From positions 1-8,601 of the forward strand of contig SYAK01000348.1 in the NCBI GenBank assembly GCA_005788935.1: DNA of 8,601 bases, in the 5' to 3' direction. Under the pieces are notes generated by a model. That model ran no database searches. It was not told the origin of the DNA and worked only from the letters and a program-made list of their open reading frames with translations. The DNA is from Pseudomonadota bacterium. GTDB lineage: Bacteria > Myxococcota > UBA9042 > PHBI01. A program made the translations under genes and the position numbers. Positions 1-6,906 of the stretch are shown here, one piece after another (the stretch's first letter is position 1; each line of letters begins with the position of its first letter).

Positions 1-527
1 CCCGTCGAGCCCGAAGTGTAAATGATCATCGCGAGTTCATGACCCTCGCGACCGGCGCGACCCGTGACCGGCTGGGTGCGCGCGATGACGCCGTCCCAGC
101 TGTCGAAGGCGTTCTTCGGCGCGAGCGGGAAGGCGATGCGCGCGAGGCCTTCGGGCACGCCGGGCTCCTGCGCGGACCAGGTGTCGAGCTTGCCGACGAA
201 GAGGGCCTTCGCCTCGCTGTGCTCGAGGACGTAACGCACGACCTCGGCCGACTCGGTCGGGAAGATCGCGACCGTGGTGAAGCCGCCAATCCAGATGGCG
301 AGCTCCGCCATGAAGAAGTGCGCGCAGTTCTTCGAGAGGATGGCGACCTTGTCACCTCGTTCGAGCCCGAGCGACTGAAGGTGGGCGGCCATGCGGCGCG
401 CCTCGTCGACGACCGTCCGCCAGCTGTAGTCCTTGACGGCCCCGCCACCGAGCGGCTGCGTCAGGAAGACGCGGTCGGGGTTGGCGGTCTCATGGTCGTA
501 GACGTAGTCGAGGATGAGGCGCGACAT
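1..527 (-). CDS. AMP-forming acyl-CoA synthetase (AMP-binding enzyme), N-terminal part only
   Basis: Reading leftwards from ATG 527, the frame stays open for 175 codons to the window edge, so the C-terminal two thirds are missing. The product should activate a carboxylic (probably fatty) acid to an acyl-adenylate and then to acyl-CoA in the cytoplasm. The N-terminus (about residues 5-30) has the HExxxPDRVFLTQPLGGG pattern seen in long-chain acyl-CoA synthetases. A middle block (LSKNCAHFFMAELAIW, about residues 65-80) is typical of the adenylate-forming fold. The last visible residues, YTSGST followed by the first two bases of a Gly codon, are the start of the family's P-loop (YTSGTTG-type motif). 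ATG 527 is chosen because GGAG lies five bases upstream and homologues start close to this point. An in-frame GTG at 587 behind a perfect AAAGGAGG is an alternative that would add 20 basic residues. Family is near certain; substrate cannot be told from this part. Confidence 0.9.
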   Translation of the reverse strand, partial: MSRLILDYVYDHETANPDRVFLTQPLGGGAVKDYSWRTVVDEARRMAAHLQSLGLERGDKVAILSKNCAHFFMAELAIWIGGFTTVAIFPTESAEVVRYVLEHSEAKALFVGKLDTWSAQEPGVPEGLARIAFPLAPKNAFDSWDGVIARTQPVTGRAGREGHELAMIIYTSGST

Positions 528-590
528 GTAGGCTCCGTTTGGACTGCGACGAAATCCGGAAGCGGTAGACTTGCGACGCCTTCCCACCGG

Positions 591-605
591 AGTCAAGCCT
601 CCTTT
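591..605 (-). promoter_or_regulatory. Strong Shine-Dalgarno AAAGGAGG and a TTGACT -35-like hexamer upstream of the acyl-CoA synthetase
   Basis: On the minus strand AAAGGAGG (605-598) is followed directly by TTGACT (596-591). The Shine-Dalgarno match is perfect but sits 70 bases from ATG 527. It would serve the in-frame GTG at 587 with a ten-base spacer. TTGACT matches a -35 box in five of six positions, but no good -10 hexamer is found 16-18 bases further on (CAAGTC or AAGTCT). Either reading, translation start or promoter, is therefore incomplete. Confidence 0.3.
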
Positions 606-657
606 GCCTCGGGTCACGACCCACCTGCACCGGCGTGCGGGAGACCCCGAAATGCCG

Positions 658-689
658 GACGCCCGGGGCCTTTCGGGCCACCGGGCGTC
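658..689 (-). terminator. Strong GC hairpin after the HEAT-repeat gene, probable terminator without U-tract
   Basis: A perfect nine-base inverted repeat (GACGCCCGG at 658-666, CCGGGCGTC at 681-689) encloses a further four-base stem (GGCC at 667-670 and 676-679) with a five-base loop and one bulged base at 680. It begins 24 bases after the TGA stop (716-714) of the HEAT-repeat gene. No run of T follows on the minus strand (the next bases are GGCATTTCGG), so classical intrinsic termination is uncertain. It could also act as a 3' stabilising structure. Confidence 0.5.
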
Positions 690-713
690 TCGCGTCGGGC
701 TGCCGAACGCGAC

Positions 714-2573
714 TCAGAGGCGCAGGAGCGAGGCCGCCGCGGCGACCTGAATGCGCTCATTCGCGTCGTCGAGCCACGTGACGAGGCTCGTCTCAGCCTC
801 CTTGTAGCCGAGACGGCCCAGATGGCCGATGGCGCGGACCCGAATGACCTCATCTCCGCTCGCGGCCTGCGTGACGAGGAAGATGGTCGACTCGGCCTTC
901 TGGGTCGCGACGAGCGTGTCGATGGCGGTGACGCGCTGCTCAGGGTACTTGCTGCCGATCACGACCCGCTGAAGGACGTCCACGCGGACTGGGACGGTCA
1001 GGCTCGCGAGGGCCCGGAAGGCGGCGGCCCGAATCTCGTCGCGCTTGTGCGCGAGCGCCGCCTCGACATGGCGCCGCACGACGTCCTTGTGACGCGCGAC
1101 GAAGCCCGAGAGGACCGGCAGGTCGATCCAGTCGAGCGCGGTCTTCCAGAGTTCGAGGCGCCCCTCGGGGTCGAGGTCGAGCAGCGCGTTCAGCGCGAAC
1201 TCGCGAATCTCCTTGTTGCGGTCCTTGGCAGCCGCCTCGAGGTCCGGGATCGAGGTCTTGTCGGGCACGGCCACGAGGGCCTTCAACGCCGCCATACGCA
1301 CGGCCAGATCGCTGCCGACGAGCTGGAAGCGCACGACGGGCAGGATCTCGGCGTCCTTGATGGACGCGAGCGCGCCGAGCATCAGGATCTTGAACTCGCG
1401 GTTGCCCTCGAGGTCGAGGGCCTTGCGGAGGTGCGGGATGGACTCGCGCTGCGCGAGCTCGGCGATGGCCTCGATAGCGGACTGGCGCACCATGTCGGCG
1501 GCACCCGAGAGATACTTCGTGTGAAGGTCGGTGAGGGCGGCGGCCCCGAGCACCCGGCCGAGGAAGCGGACCGCCGCGGCGCGCTGCGGGGCGTCCGTGC
1601 TCTTGAGCCCCTCCTCCACGATGGCGAGGGTCTTGTCCTTGTCGGCCTTCACGAGGATGAGGTAGGCGAGCTTAAGCTCTTCGTAGGGCGTCTCGCGGGC
1701 CTCGACGAGCGGTTGCACGAGGGCCGCCTCTTCCGAGCCAGCGATGCCGACGAGCGCCTTCAGCGCGCGCAGGCGCAGCGCGGCGTCCGCCCCCTTGAAG
1801 GCCGCCTGCAGGACCCCGCGACCCTTGGCGTTGCCGCGCAGCGCGAGCATCTCGGCCACCGCGAAGTGGTGCGTCGTGTCCTTGTTCTTCAGGACATCAG
1901 CCACGAAATCGACCTCGCCGAGCCCCTCGGTCGCGGCGACGCGCTCGACGATGCGCCCCTGCAGCCCCGCGTTCGCCTTCGCGAAGGCCCCCTTGTAGAG
2001 CGGCAGCGCGGCAGGCAGCGGCAGCGAGCCGAACTCGGCCTCGAACGGGATGCGCAGCGCGTCGACCTTGGAACCGAGCGCGGCCTTGAAGGTCGCCACC
2101 ATCAGCGCGTCGCCGGTCTCCGCGAGGGCCTTCGGGTAGCGCTCGGGGCGGAGGCACTCCTTCTTGCCGAGGTTGCCCGTCAGCAGCTTGACGGCCGCGT
2201 CGGTCTTGAGCGCTTCGAGCAGGCCGAGGACCTCTTCGACGGGGATGGCCGCGTCGCACATCGCCCGCGCGAGTTCCGCCTCCCATCGCTTGTCACCGAG
2301 CTCGCGGAGCGCCTCGATGCCGGCCCGGCGCACCTTCCACTGCGGGTCCTTGAGGGCCTCGTCGACGAGCGGCAGCGCCTGCTTCTTCTCGGCCTTGCCG
2401 AGACCGGCCACCGCCGTCGCCCGGGTATCGAAGTCGCCCGACCTCACGCCCCGCGCGAGGACGTCGAAAGCCTTTTTGGCCTGCTCCTTCGAGGGGCGGG
2501 CCTCAGCCTCGCCGCCACCCAGCACCAACGCCAGCCCCAACCCGAACACCCCGACGAACCGCATTGCTCTCAT
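714..2573 (-). CDS. Secreted HEAT-repeat (PBS-lyase-type) protein
   Basis: Encodes 619 residues ending in TGA at 716-714. Residues 1-25 look like a signal peptide: a basic start (MRAMR), a hydrophobic stretch (FVGVFGLGLALVLGG) and an AEA cleavage motif before Arg26. It is therefore probably periplasmic or exported, with no lipobox cysteine. The mature part is a long alpha-solenoid of HEAT/PBS-lyase-type units of about 30 residues, with recurring VRxxAIEAL-, VRMAALKAL- and IRxxAxxAL-type helices. They are clearest at about residues 40-105 and from about 330 to the C-terminus, and no catalytic domain is seen. Such repeats usually bind other proteins; the partner here is unknown. ATG 2573 is chosen because GAGGAG lies seven bases upstream and it gives a clean signal peptide. 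The frame extends to a TTG at 2627, but that TTG is part of a likely -35 box. The acyl-CoA synthetase follows downstream on the same strand after 186 bases and a hairpin, so the two may not be cotranscribed. Confidence 0.88.
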   Translation of the reverse strand: MRAMRFVGVFGLGLALVLGGGEAEARPSKEQAKKAFDVLARGVRSGDFDTRATAVAGLGKAEKKQALPLVDEALKDPQWKVRRAGIEALRELGDKRWEAELARAMCDAAIPVEEVLGLLEALKTDAAVKLLTGNLGKKECLRPERYPKALAETGDALMVATFKAALGSKVDALRIPFEAEFGSLPLPAALPLYKGAFAKANAGLQGRIVERVAATEGLGEVDFVADVLKNKDTTHHFAVAEMLALRGNAKGRGVLQAAFKGADAALRLRALKALVGIAGSEEAALVQPLVEARETPYEELKLAYLILVKADKDKTLAIVEEGLKSTDAPQRAAAVRFLGRVLGAAALTDLHTKYLSGAADMVRQSAIEAIAELAQRESIPHLRKALDLEGNREFKILMLGALASIKDAEILPVVRFQLVGSDLAVRMAALKALVAVPDKTSIPDLEAAAKDRNKEIREFALNALLDLDPEGRLELWKTALDWIDLPVLSGFVARHKDVVRRHVEAALAHKRDEIRAAAFRALASLTVPVRVDVLQRVVIGSKYPEQRVTAIDTLVATQKAESTIFLVTQAASGDEVIRVRAIGHLGRLGYKEAETSLVTWLDDANERIQVAAAASLLRL

Positions 2574-2598
2574 GGTCCCGCTCCTCGCAAACGCCCGC

Positions 2599-2627
2599 AC
2601 TGAAACCCCATCGAGCGCGCGTGTCAA
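2599..2627 (-). promoter_or_regulatory. Probable sigma70-type promoter for the HEAT-repeat gene
   Basis: On the minus strand a consensus -35 TTGACA (2627-2622) is followed after 17 bases by TTCAGT (2604-2599), a weak -10 with three of six matches. Transcription would start near 2592, giving a short leader of about 20 bases that just holds the GAGGAG ribosome binding site. The -35 match and spacing are good; the -10 match is poor. Confidence 0.45.
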
Positions 2628-2724
2628 CCAGCCATCGGCGCGGTGACTTCCCGCTCCGGTTCGCCGGCCTCCTTCCGGGGGGACGCGCGGTGACGACCTT
2701 CGCCTGCACCGAACGCCGATTTGC

Positions 2725-2754
2725 TTGGCGCCGGAGGCCCCGCGCGGCTATGGT
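2725..2754 (+). promoter_or_regulatory. Possible promoter for the hom operon
   Basis: TTGGCG (2725-2730, four of six matches to the -35 consensus) and TATGGT (2749-2754, four of six matches to the -10) are separated by 18 bases. A start near 2761 would leave a leader of about 60 bases before hom. The 249-base region between hom and the HEAT-repeat gene thus holds candidate promoters for both divergent units. Nothing else in it, such as a T-box or leader peptide, was recognised. Confidence 0.3.
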
Positions 2755-2822
2755 CCCGCCCCCCCGCGACGGGGGCCGCCTTCGCCACGGACAGGCGCCG
2801 CACGACACGCATCAAGAGACTC

Positions 2823-4136
2823 ATGACAGGCAACCCCATACGCGTGGCGCTCCTCGGCTGCGGGACGGTCGGGACGGGCATCCTCCGGCTCGTGCGGGAC
2901 CACGACGCCGAGATCCGGGCCCGCCTCGGGGCGAGCATCGTCGTCACGCGCGTGCTGGTCCGGGATCTCGGCGCCGCACGCGACGCTGCGGTGCCGCGCG
3001 AGCTGCTGACGACCGACTTCGAGGAGGTCCTCGCGTCGCAACCGGACCTGGTCGTCGAGGTCATGGGCGGCTGCGAGCCTGCGAGGACGCTGACGTTGCG
3101 CGCCCTCGAGACCGGGCACCACGTCGTGACGGCCAACAAGGCGCTCCTCGCGCGCCACGGCGCCGAGATCTTCGCCGCGGCCGAGCGGCATGGCCGCGAC
3201 GTAATCTTCGAGGCCTCAGTCGGGGGCGGGATCCCCATCATCCGTACGATCCGCGAGGGGCTCGCGGCCGACCGCGTGCGGTCCGTCCGCGCCATCATCA
3301 ACGGCACGTCCAATTACATGCTGACCGGCATGGCGCAGCGCGGGGCCACCTACGAAGCCGCCCTCGCCGAGGCGCAGTCCCTCGGCTATGCCGAGGCCGA
3401 TCCGACGATAGACGTGGGTGGGTTCGACGCGGCCCAGAAGCTCAGCATCCTCATCGCGATCAGCTTCGGCGTCGAGGTGCCCTTCGACGCGATCCGCACC
3501 GAGGGTATCGACGCCCTGACACCGGCTGACTTCGCCGTCGCCCGCCAGATGGGCTTCGCCGTCAAGCCGCTCGCCATCGCCCGCGCGCACTCCGACGGGA
3601 TCGAGGCGCGCGTCGCCCCGACCCTCATCCCCGAGACGTCGCTGCTCGCGCACGTCCACGGCGTGTTCAACGCGGTCATGGTGGACGGAGAAGCCCTCGG
3701 CCCCGTGCTCTTCCAGGGGCGCGGTGCGGGCATGCTGCCGACAGCGGCCGCGGTCGTGTCGGACATCATCGAGCTCGGTCGCAACCTGGCGCGCGGCACC
3801 TCGGGGCGCATCCCGCACCTCGCCTTCCACCGCGACCTCGTGCCCGCCCGCGCCGGCCTGCGTGACGCGAACCTCAGCGAGTGCCCGTTCTACCTGCGCT
3901 TCACCGTCCTCGACGTACCTGGCGTCATCGCGAGCGTCACGACCATCCTCGGCGCGCAGCATATCAGCATCCGCCGCATGGTGCAGGAAGACAGCCAGCC
4001 TGGCGCGGCGGTGACCGTCGTCATCCTGACGCATCAGGCCATCGAAGGGGCCGTCCTGCGCGCCGTTGCGGCGATCGACGCCCTGCCCTTCGTGACGCGC
4101 CCGACGTGCCTCCTCCGGGTCGAGGAGCACGCGTGA
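2823..4136 (+). CDS. hom: Homoserine dehydrogenase with C-terminal ACT domain
   Basis: Encodes 437 residues, the usual length for the single-function, ACT-containing enzyme. It reduces aspartate semialdehyde to homoserine with NAD(P)H in the cytoplasm, the branch point to threonine and methionine. The nucleotide-binding loop GCGTVG is at residues 12-17. The HVVTANKALLA block has Lys106, and the family signature GYAEADPTIDVGGFDAAQK (188-206) contains the acid/base pair Asp202 and Lys206. NGTSNYML (160-167) is also typical. From about residue 355 an ACT domain (FTVLDVPGVIASV) probably senses an amino acid such as threonine. The residue between DV and GFD is Gly199, where Glu or Asp is common. 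ATG 2823 fits family N-termini; its ribosome binding site (AAGAG about six bases upstream) is modest. There is no aspartate kinase domain. It heads a three-gene unit, and the next gene begins inside its stop codon. Confidence 0.97.
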   Translation: MTGNPIRVALLGCGTVGTGILRLVRDHDAEIRARLGASIVVTRVLVRDLGAARDAAVPRELLTTDFEEVLASQPDLVVEVMGGCEPARTLTLRALETGHHVVTANKALLARHGAEIFAAAERHGRDVIFEASVGGGIPIIRTIREGLAADRVRSVRAIINGTSNYMLTGMAQRGATYEAALAEAQSLGYAEADPTIDVGGFDAAQKLSILIAISFGVEVPFDAIRTEGIDALTPADFAVARQMGFAVKPLAIARAHSDGIEARVAPTLIPETSLLAHVHGVFNAVMVDGEALGPVLFQGRGAGMLPTAAAVVSDIIELGRNLARGTSGRIPHLAFHRDLVPARAGLRDANLSECPFYLRFTVLDVPGVIASVTTILGAQHISIRRMVQEDSQPGAAVTVVILTHQAIEGAVLRAVAAIDALPFVTRPTCLLRVEEHA

Positions 4137-4597
4137 GGGAGCGTCTCTCCGCCATCTGGGCGCGCCTCACGCCCGGACAGCAGCGCTTTGTGCGGTTCGG
4201 CGTCGTCGGCGCGAGCGGCGTCATCGTGAACCTCGCCTTCATGGCGCTCGGGCTGTGGGCCTTTGGCGACCTCGACAGCGGCGTCCGCGACAGCCTCGGC
4301 TCGGCGCTCGGCATCGGGGTCAGCGTCCTGTCGAACTTCGTGCTCAACGACGCGTGGACCTGGGGCGACCGCGCCAAGGGCGGCCGCAAGCGCGACTGGC
4401 TCCTGCGACTGACGGCGTACGGCGTCGGGTCCGGGGTCGGGGCGGGGCTGCAGTTCGCGACCTCGTTCGGCCTGCGGACGGCGCTCTCGCTGCACGTGTA
4501 TCTCGCCCAGATCCTTGGGATTCTGCTCGGGATGGTCATGAATTTCTTTATCAGCAACCGCGTCGTCTTCCGGGACAAGGCGCCAACGACGGAGTGA
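4133..4597 (+). CDS. GtrA-like four-helix membrane protein
   Basis: Encodes 154 residues. The GTG start overlaps the hom TGA stop (GTGA at 4133-4136), and a GAGGAG lies five bases upstream inside the end of hom, which points to translational coupling. The protein has four likely membrane helices at about residues 22-44, 54-72, 92-115 and 121-140. It carries the paired GtrA-family signatures: RFGVVGASGVIVN (21-33), SNFVLNDAWTW (67-77) and MNFFISNRVVF (136-146). GtrA-family (PF04138) proteins are inner-membrane proteins linked to moving lipid-linked sugars, such as undecaprenyl-phosphate glucose, for O-antigen or cell-wall glycosylation. The substrate here is unknown, and no glycosyltransferase is seen beside it, so its place behind an amino-acid enzyme does not explain its role. 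Family assignment is strong; function is inferred from the family only. Confidence 0.92.
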   Translation: MRERLSAIWARLTPGQQRFVRFGVVGASGVIVNLAFMALGLWAFGDLDSGVRDSLGSALGIGVSVLSNFVLNDAWTWGDRAKGGRKRDWLLRLTAYGVGSGVGAGLQFATSFGLRTALSLHVYLAQILGILLGMVMNFFISNRVVFRDKAPTTE

Positions 4598-4599
4598 AC

Positions 4600-5118
4600 A
4601 TGGGGTCAACCTACAAGGTCGGCGGTGAATGCGACGCCTGGTGCACGAAGTGCAAGCGGGACACGCTGCACAACATCATCGCGCTCGCAGCGGGCAACGT
4701 CCTGCCAGCGCGGGTCGAGTGCCGCTCATGCCACGGCATGCACAACTACGCCGCGCCGAAGAGCACGCCACGTCCGAAGGCCGAGCGCAGCAAGGTCTCG
4801 GCGACCTCCCGCGAGAAGGCCGCGAGCGCCAGCGGTGTGCCTGCGAAGGCTGCCAAACCCGCGAAGCCGAGCCCTGCGGCCCTCACGAAGGCAGCCAACG
4901 CGGTCCGCGAGAACGAGCTGCGCTGGGAGGGCCTCGTCGCGCGCAACGCGGCGGTGCGCGAGCAGGCCTACTCGGCGCGCGCCGCATTTGGTCCAGGTGA
5001 CACCATCATGCACACGACCTTCGGTCTCGGCTTCGTCGTCGAGAAGGCCGGCGATCAGCGCATCAAGGTCGTCTTCCGCGACGCCGAGCGGACGCTCGTG
5101 ACGAGTTACGGGGCCTGA
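4600..5118 (+). CDS. Zinc-ribbon protein with C-terminal PcrA/CarD-like Tudor domain
   Basis: Encodes 172 residues, starting two bases after the GtrA-like gene's stop, with GGAG five bases upstream of the ATG; it is very likely cotranscribed with hom. Residues 11-48 form a zinc ribbon with Cys15-x2-Cys18 and Cys41-x2-Cys44 (an extra Cys11 and His45/His48 lie nearby). Residues 52-100 are a low-complexity linker rich in Lys, Ala, Pro and Ser. Residues 126-170 resemble the Tudor/SH3-like fold at the C-terminus of PcrA/UvrD helicases and in CarD-type proteins: F-x2-GDTIMH-x2-FGLGFVV followed by RIKVVFRD-x2-RTLV. In those families this fold contacts RNA polymerase. A nucleic-acid- or polymerase-associated role is thus possible but inferred. 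There is no signal peptide. I know no characterised member. The gene's last 13 bases overlap the convergent lipoprotein gene. Confidence 0.85.
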   Translation: MGSTYKVGGECDAWCTKCKRDTLHNIIALAAGNVLPARVECRSCHGMHNYAAPKSTPRPKAERSKVSATSREKAASASGVPAKAAKPAKPSPAALTKAANAVRENELRWEGLVARNAAVREQAYSARAAFGPGDTIMHTTFGLGFVVEKAGDQRIKVVFRDAERTLVTSYGA

Positions 5119-5753
5119 ACACGCGGATTCGCCTCGGGGATTCCCTCGAGGCGCGTCCGGATGTCGACCTCGACGTAGGTGCGCCCCGGCGTCTGCGGCC
5201 CCTGGTGTAGGCGCTCGAGCTGGGCCACCACTTTGCCGTCAACCTTCCACCAGCAGACCGAGTCCTTCTCGATCTTCAGGTGGAACTCGGCGTCGATCGG
5301 GTAGGCTTCGGCCGCATCGGAACACCAGGAGGTCTCGGCGCCGAAGCGCGCGTCGAGCCAGACGAAGGCCTCGGCGGCGAGCCCGTGAAGGACCGCTCGA
5401 TTGTCGTCCCCCTCGCCCGTCAGGTGTGCGGTGACGCCGATCACGTCGCCGTCGCGCAGCTCGAAGTCGAAGCTGATCGCGTTGCGGTCCGAACCCTCGA
5501 GCTCGTGGTGGAGGGACCGGACTGGCGCCTCGGCGGGGCCTTCTTCGCGGAGGCGCAGGGCCTCGCTCCGGTCCGCCCGGACTCGCTTCCAGGGGGCGCC
5601 CGCCCGGAATCCGCCGATGAGGGCCTTCGGATCGCCCTCGGCCGAGCTCGGGAACAGGACGCGTCGCAACAGGGCGACGTCGTGGTCGGGCGGCCAGCAG
5701 GCGCTCAGGGCGAGCGGGGCTGCGACCAGGAGCCAGAGGCGAAGGGTTGGCAT
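5106..5753 (-). CDS. Putative lipoprotein of unknown function
   Basis: Encodes 215 residues, ending in TAA at 5108-5106 inside the 3' end of the convergent zinc-ribbon gene (13-base overlap). Residues 1-18 are a short hydrophobic signal peptide ending in the lipobox LSAC, so Cys19 would be lipidated. Trp20 at the next position is not an inner-membrane retention aspartate, so outer-membrane location is likely. The mature part is mixed alpha/beta, with strand-like stretches such as ISFDFELRDGDVIGVTAHL (93-111) and FHLKIEKDSVCWWKVDGK (157-174). Two further cysteines, Cys144 and Cys167, could form a disulfide in the periplasm. ATG 5753 has GGAG eight bases upstream. I do not recognise the family. 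The metallophosphoesterase gene lies 94 bases upstream on the same strand, so cotranscription is possible. Confidence 0.82.
   Translation of the reverse strand: MPTLRLWLLVAAPLALSACWPPDHDVALLRRVLFPSSAEGDPKALIGGFRAGAPWKRVRADRSEALRLREEGPAEAPVRSLHHELEGSDRNAISFDFELRDGDVIGVTAHLTGEGDDNRAVLHGLAAEAFVWLDARFGAETSWCSDAAEAYPIDAEFHLKIEKDSVCWWKVDGKVVAQLERLHQGPQTPGRTYVEVDIRTRLEGIPEANPRVQAP
5130..5153 (+). terminator. Hairpin downstream of the hom operon, inside the convergent gene
   Basis: CGCCTCG (5130-5136) pairs perfectly with CGAGGCG (5147-5153). An inner GGG/CCC stem (5137-5139, 5143-5145) has a three-base loop, and T5146 is bulged. It starts 12 bases after the zinc-ribbon gene's stop and lies within the last codons of the lipoprotein gene on the other strand. 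No T-run follows on the plus strand, so it may act as a Rho-independent-like or merely protective structure. Confidence 0.4.
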
Positions 5754-5847
5754 CGGGACGCTCCAGAGTCGGCGGGCCCTTGAAGGCCTCTTCCCTCAGT
5801 TCGCCTCGGAGACCGCGGCGACGCAAGCGGAAATCGTCCCGCCCCGG

Positions 5848-6906
5848 TCAAGGCGGGGCGACGCGCGCGCCGTCATCGAAGACCACGTCGCGCTCGGGCC
5901 AGCGCACGGCGGCGAGCCGGCTCCTGAAGGGGGTGCCGGGGGCGATCGCGCCGACGTGACGGGCGTTCCGTTCGTCGAAGCGGCGGCCGACGGAGAAGTC
6001 GACGCAGAAGGCGCTCGCGCGCGGTCCGAGCCAGGCGCCTGGCTCGCAGGCCTCGAAGAGGTCAGGCTCGCCCTCGCCGGCCTCGCCAGCCGGGTGGGCG
6101 GAGCGCCAGTAATGGCCGAAGACCACGGCGGTCGGGTCGTCGTAGGCCCGCCACCAGCGGACACGCTGGGAGAAGCGCCACTTGTGGCTTGCGAAGAACG
6201 GGCGCTCAGCCTCCCGCTCGAGGCCCGAGGTCAGGCGTCGCACCGGGTTCAGCGTCTGCCGAAGCGCATCGTGCCGGCCCACCTCGGGCAAGTGCGGCAT
6301 GGCATAGGCGCGATCCGACAGCGCGTGTCGGTGGGGGGCGAGCGCCGCCTCCCGCAGCTGGGACAGGCTTGCAAGGGCCGCGTCGGCCTCGGCCTCGTGC
6401 CAGGCGTAGGCTGTCAGACTGTCGACGTCGGTCGCGCCGAGGCGGGCGATCGCCTCCATGTCCCAGGCCGCGTGCACGACGCGCAGGTCGGGGCGAGCGA
6501 GCGCGAGCGGCAGGGTCCGGAAGAACGCCTCGCAGGCACGACGGACGGACGGGGGCGCAACCGCGCAGGCGAAGCGGCCCGTATTCTCGGGGTGGTCGGC
6601 GGCGAGCAGCCACGCGTTGCCGTCCTTCAGGTCGGCGCGCAGCGCGTTCAGCTCGTGATTGCCGAGGACGCACTGGGCGACGCCGCGGGCGACGAGATCG
6701 GCGACGCGCGCCACCACGGCCGGACTGTCCGGTCCGCGATCGCAGAGATCGCCGAGGAAGACGAGCCGTCGGCCGTGCGGGTGCTCGCGGCCGTCGTGGC
6801 GGTAGCCGAGGTGGCCGAGCAGCGCCCGCAGCGCGTCGATCTCCCCGTGGACGTCGCCGACCAGATCGAGCGGACCGTCGAAGAGGGGCTGGATCGTCGG
6901 GCTCAT
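5848..6906 (-). CDS. Calcineurin-like metallophosphoesterase (PPP/ApaH/PrpE-type)
   Basis: Encodes 352 residues, ending in TGA at 5850-5848. It carries the full metal-binding set of the family: GDVHG (17-21, Asp18 and His20), GDLCDRGPDS (52-61, Asp53), GNHE (82-85), His145 in VVHAAW and GH at 264-265. The GDxxDRG and GNHE forms place it with the PPP group, which includes protein Ser/Thr phosphatases and diadenosine tetraphosphatases such as ApaH and PrpE. The true substrate cannot be told from sequence. An insert rich in Ala, Leu and His between residues 150 and 235 separates the two metal-binding halves. No signal peptide is present, so it is cytoplasmic. ATG 6906 is chosen because GGAGAG lies six bases upstream and the first motif follows 16 residues in. 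The frame extends upstream to 7203 but with low-complexity, Arg-rich sequence. The lipoprotein gene follows after 94 bases. Confidence 0.93.
   Translation of the reverse strand: MSPTIQPLFDGPLDLVGDVHGEIDALRALLGHLGYRHDGREHPHGRRLVFLGDLCDRGPDSPAVVARVADLVARGVAQCVLGNHELNALRADLKDGNAWLLAADHPENTGRFACAVAPPSVRRACEAFFRTLPLALARPDLRVVHAAWDMEAIARLGATDVDSLTAYAWHEAEADAALASLSQLREAALAPHRHALSDRAYAMPHLPEVGRHDALRQTLNPVRRLTSGLEREAERPFFASHKWRFSQRVRWWRAYDDPTAVVFGHYWRSAHPAGEAGEGEPDLFEACEPGAWLGPRASAFCVDFSVGRRFDERNARHVGAIAPGTPFRSRLAAVRWPERDVVFDDGARVAPP

Noticed and set aside
39..2603. An 854-codon open frame on the plus strand opposite the acyl-CoA synthetase and HEAT-repeat genes
   Set aside because: Its product is Arg/Glu/Leu-rich low-complexity sequence with no motifs, and it lies opposite two well-supported genes. 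Long antisense frames are expected in GC-rich coding DNA because stop codons are rare.
2721..2822. Upstream extension of hom to TTG 2721
   Set aside because: The 34 extra residues are low-complexity, lie over the candidate promoter, and come before the conserved N-terminal strand of the family.
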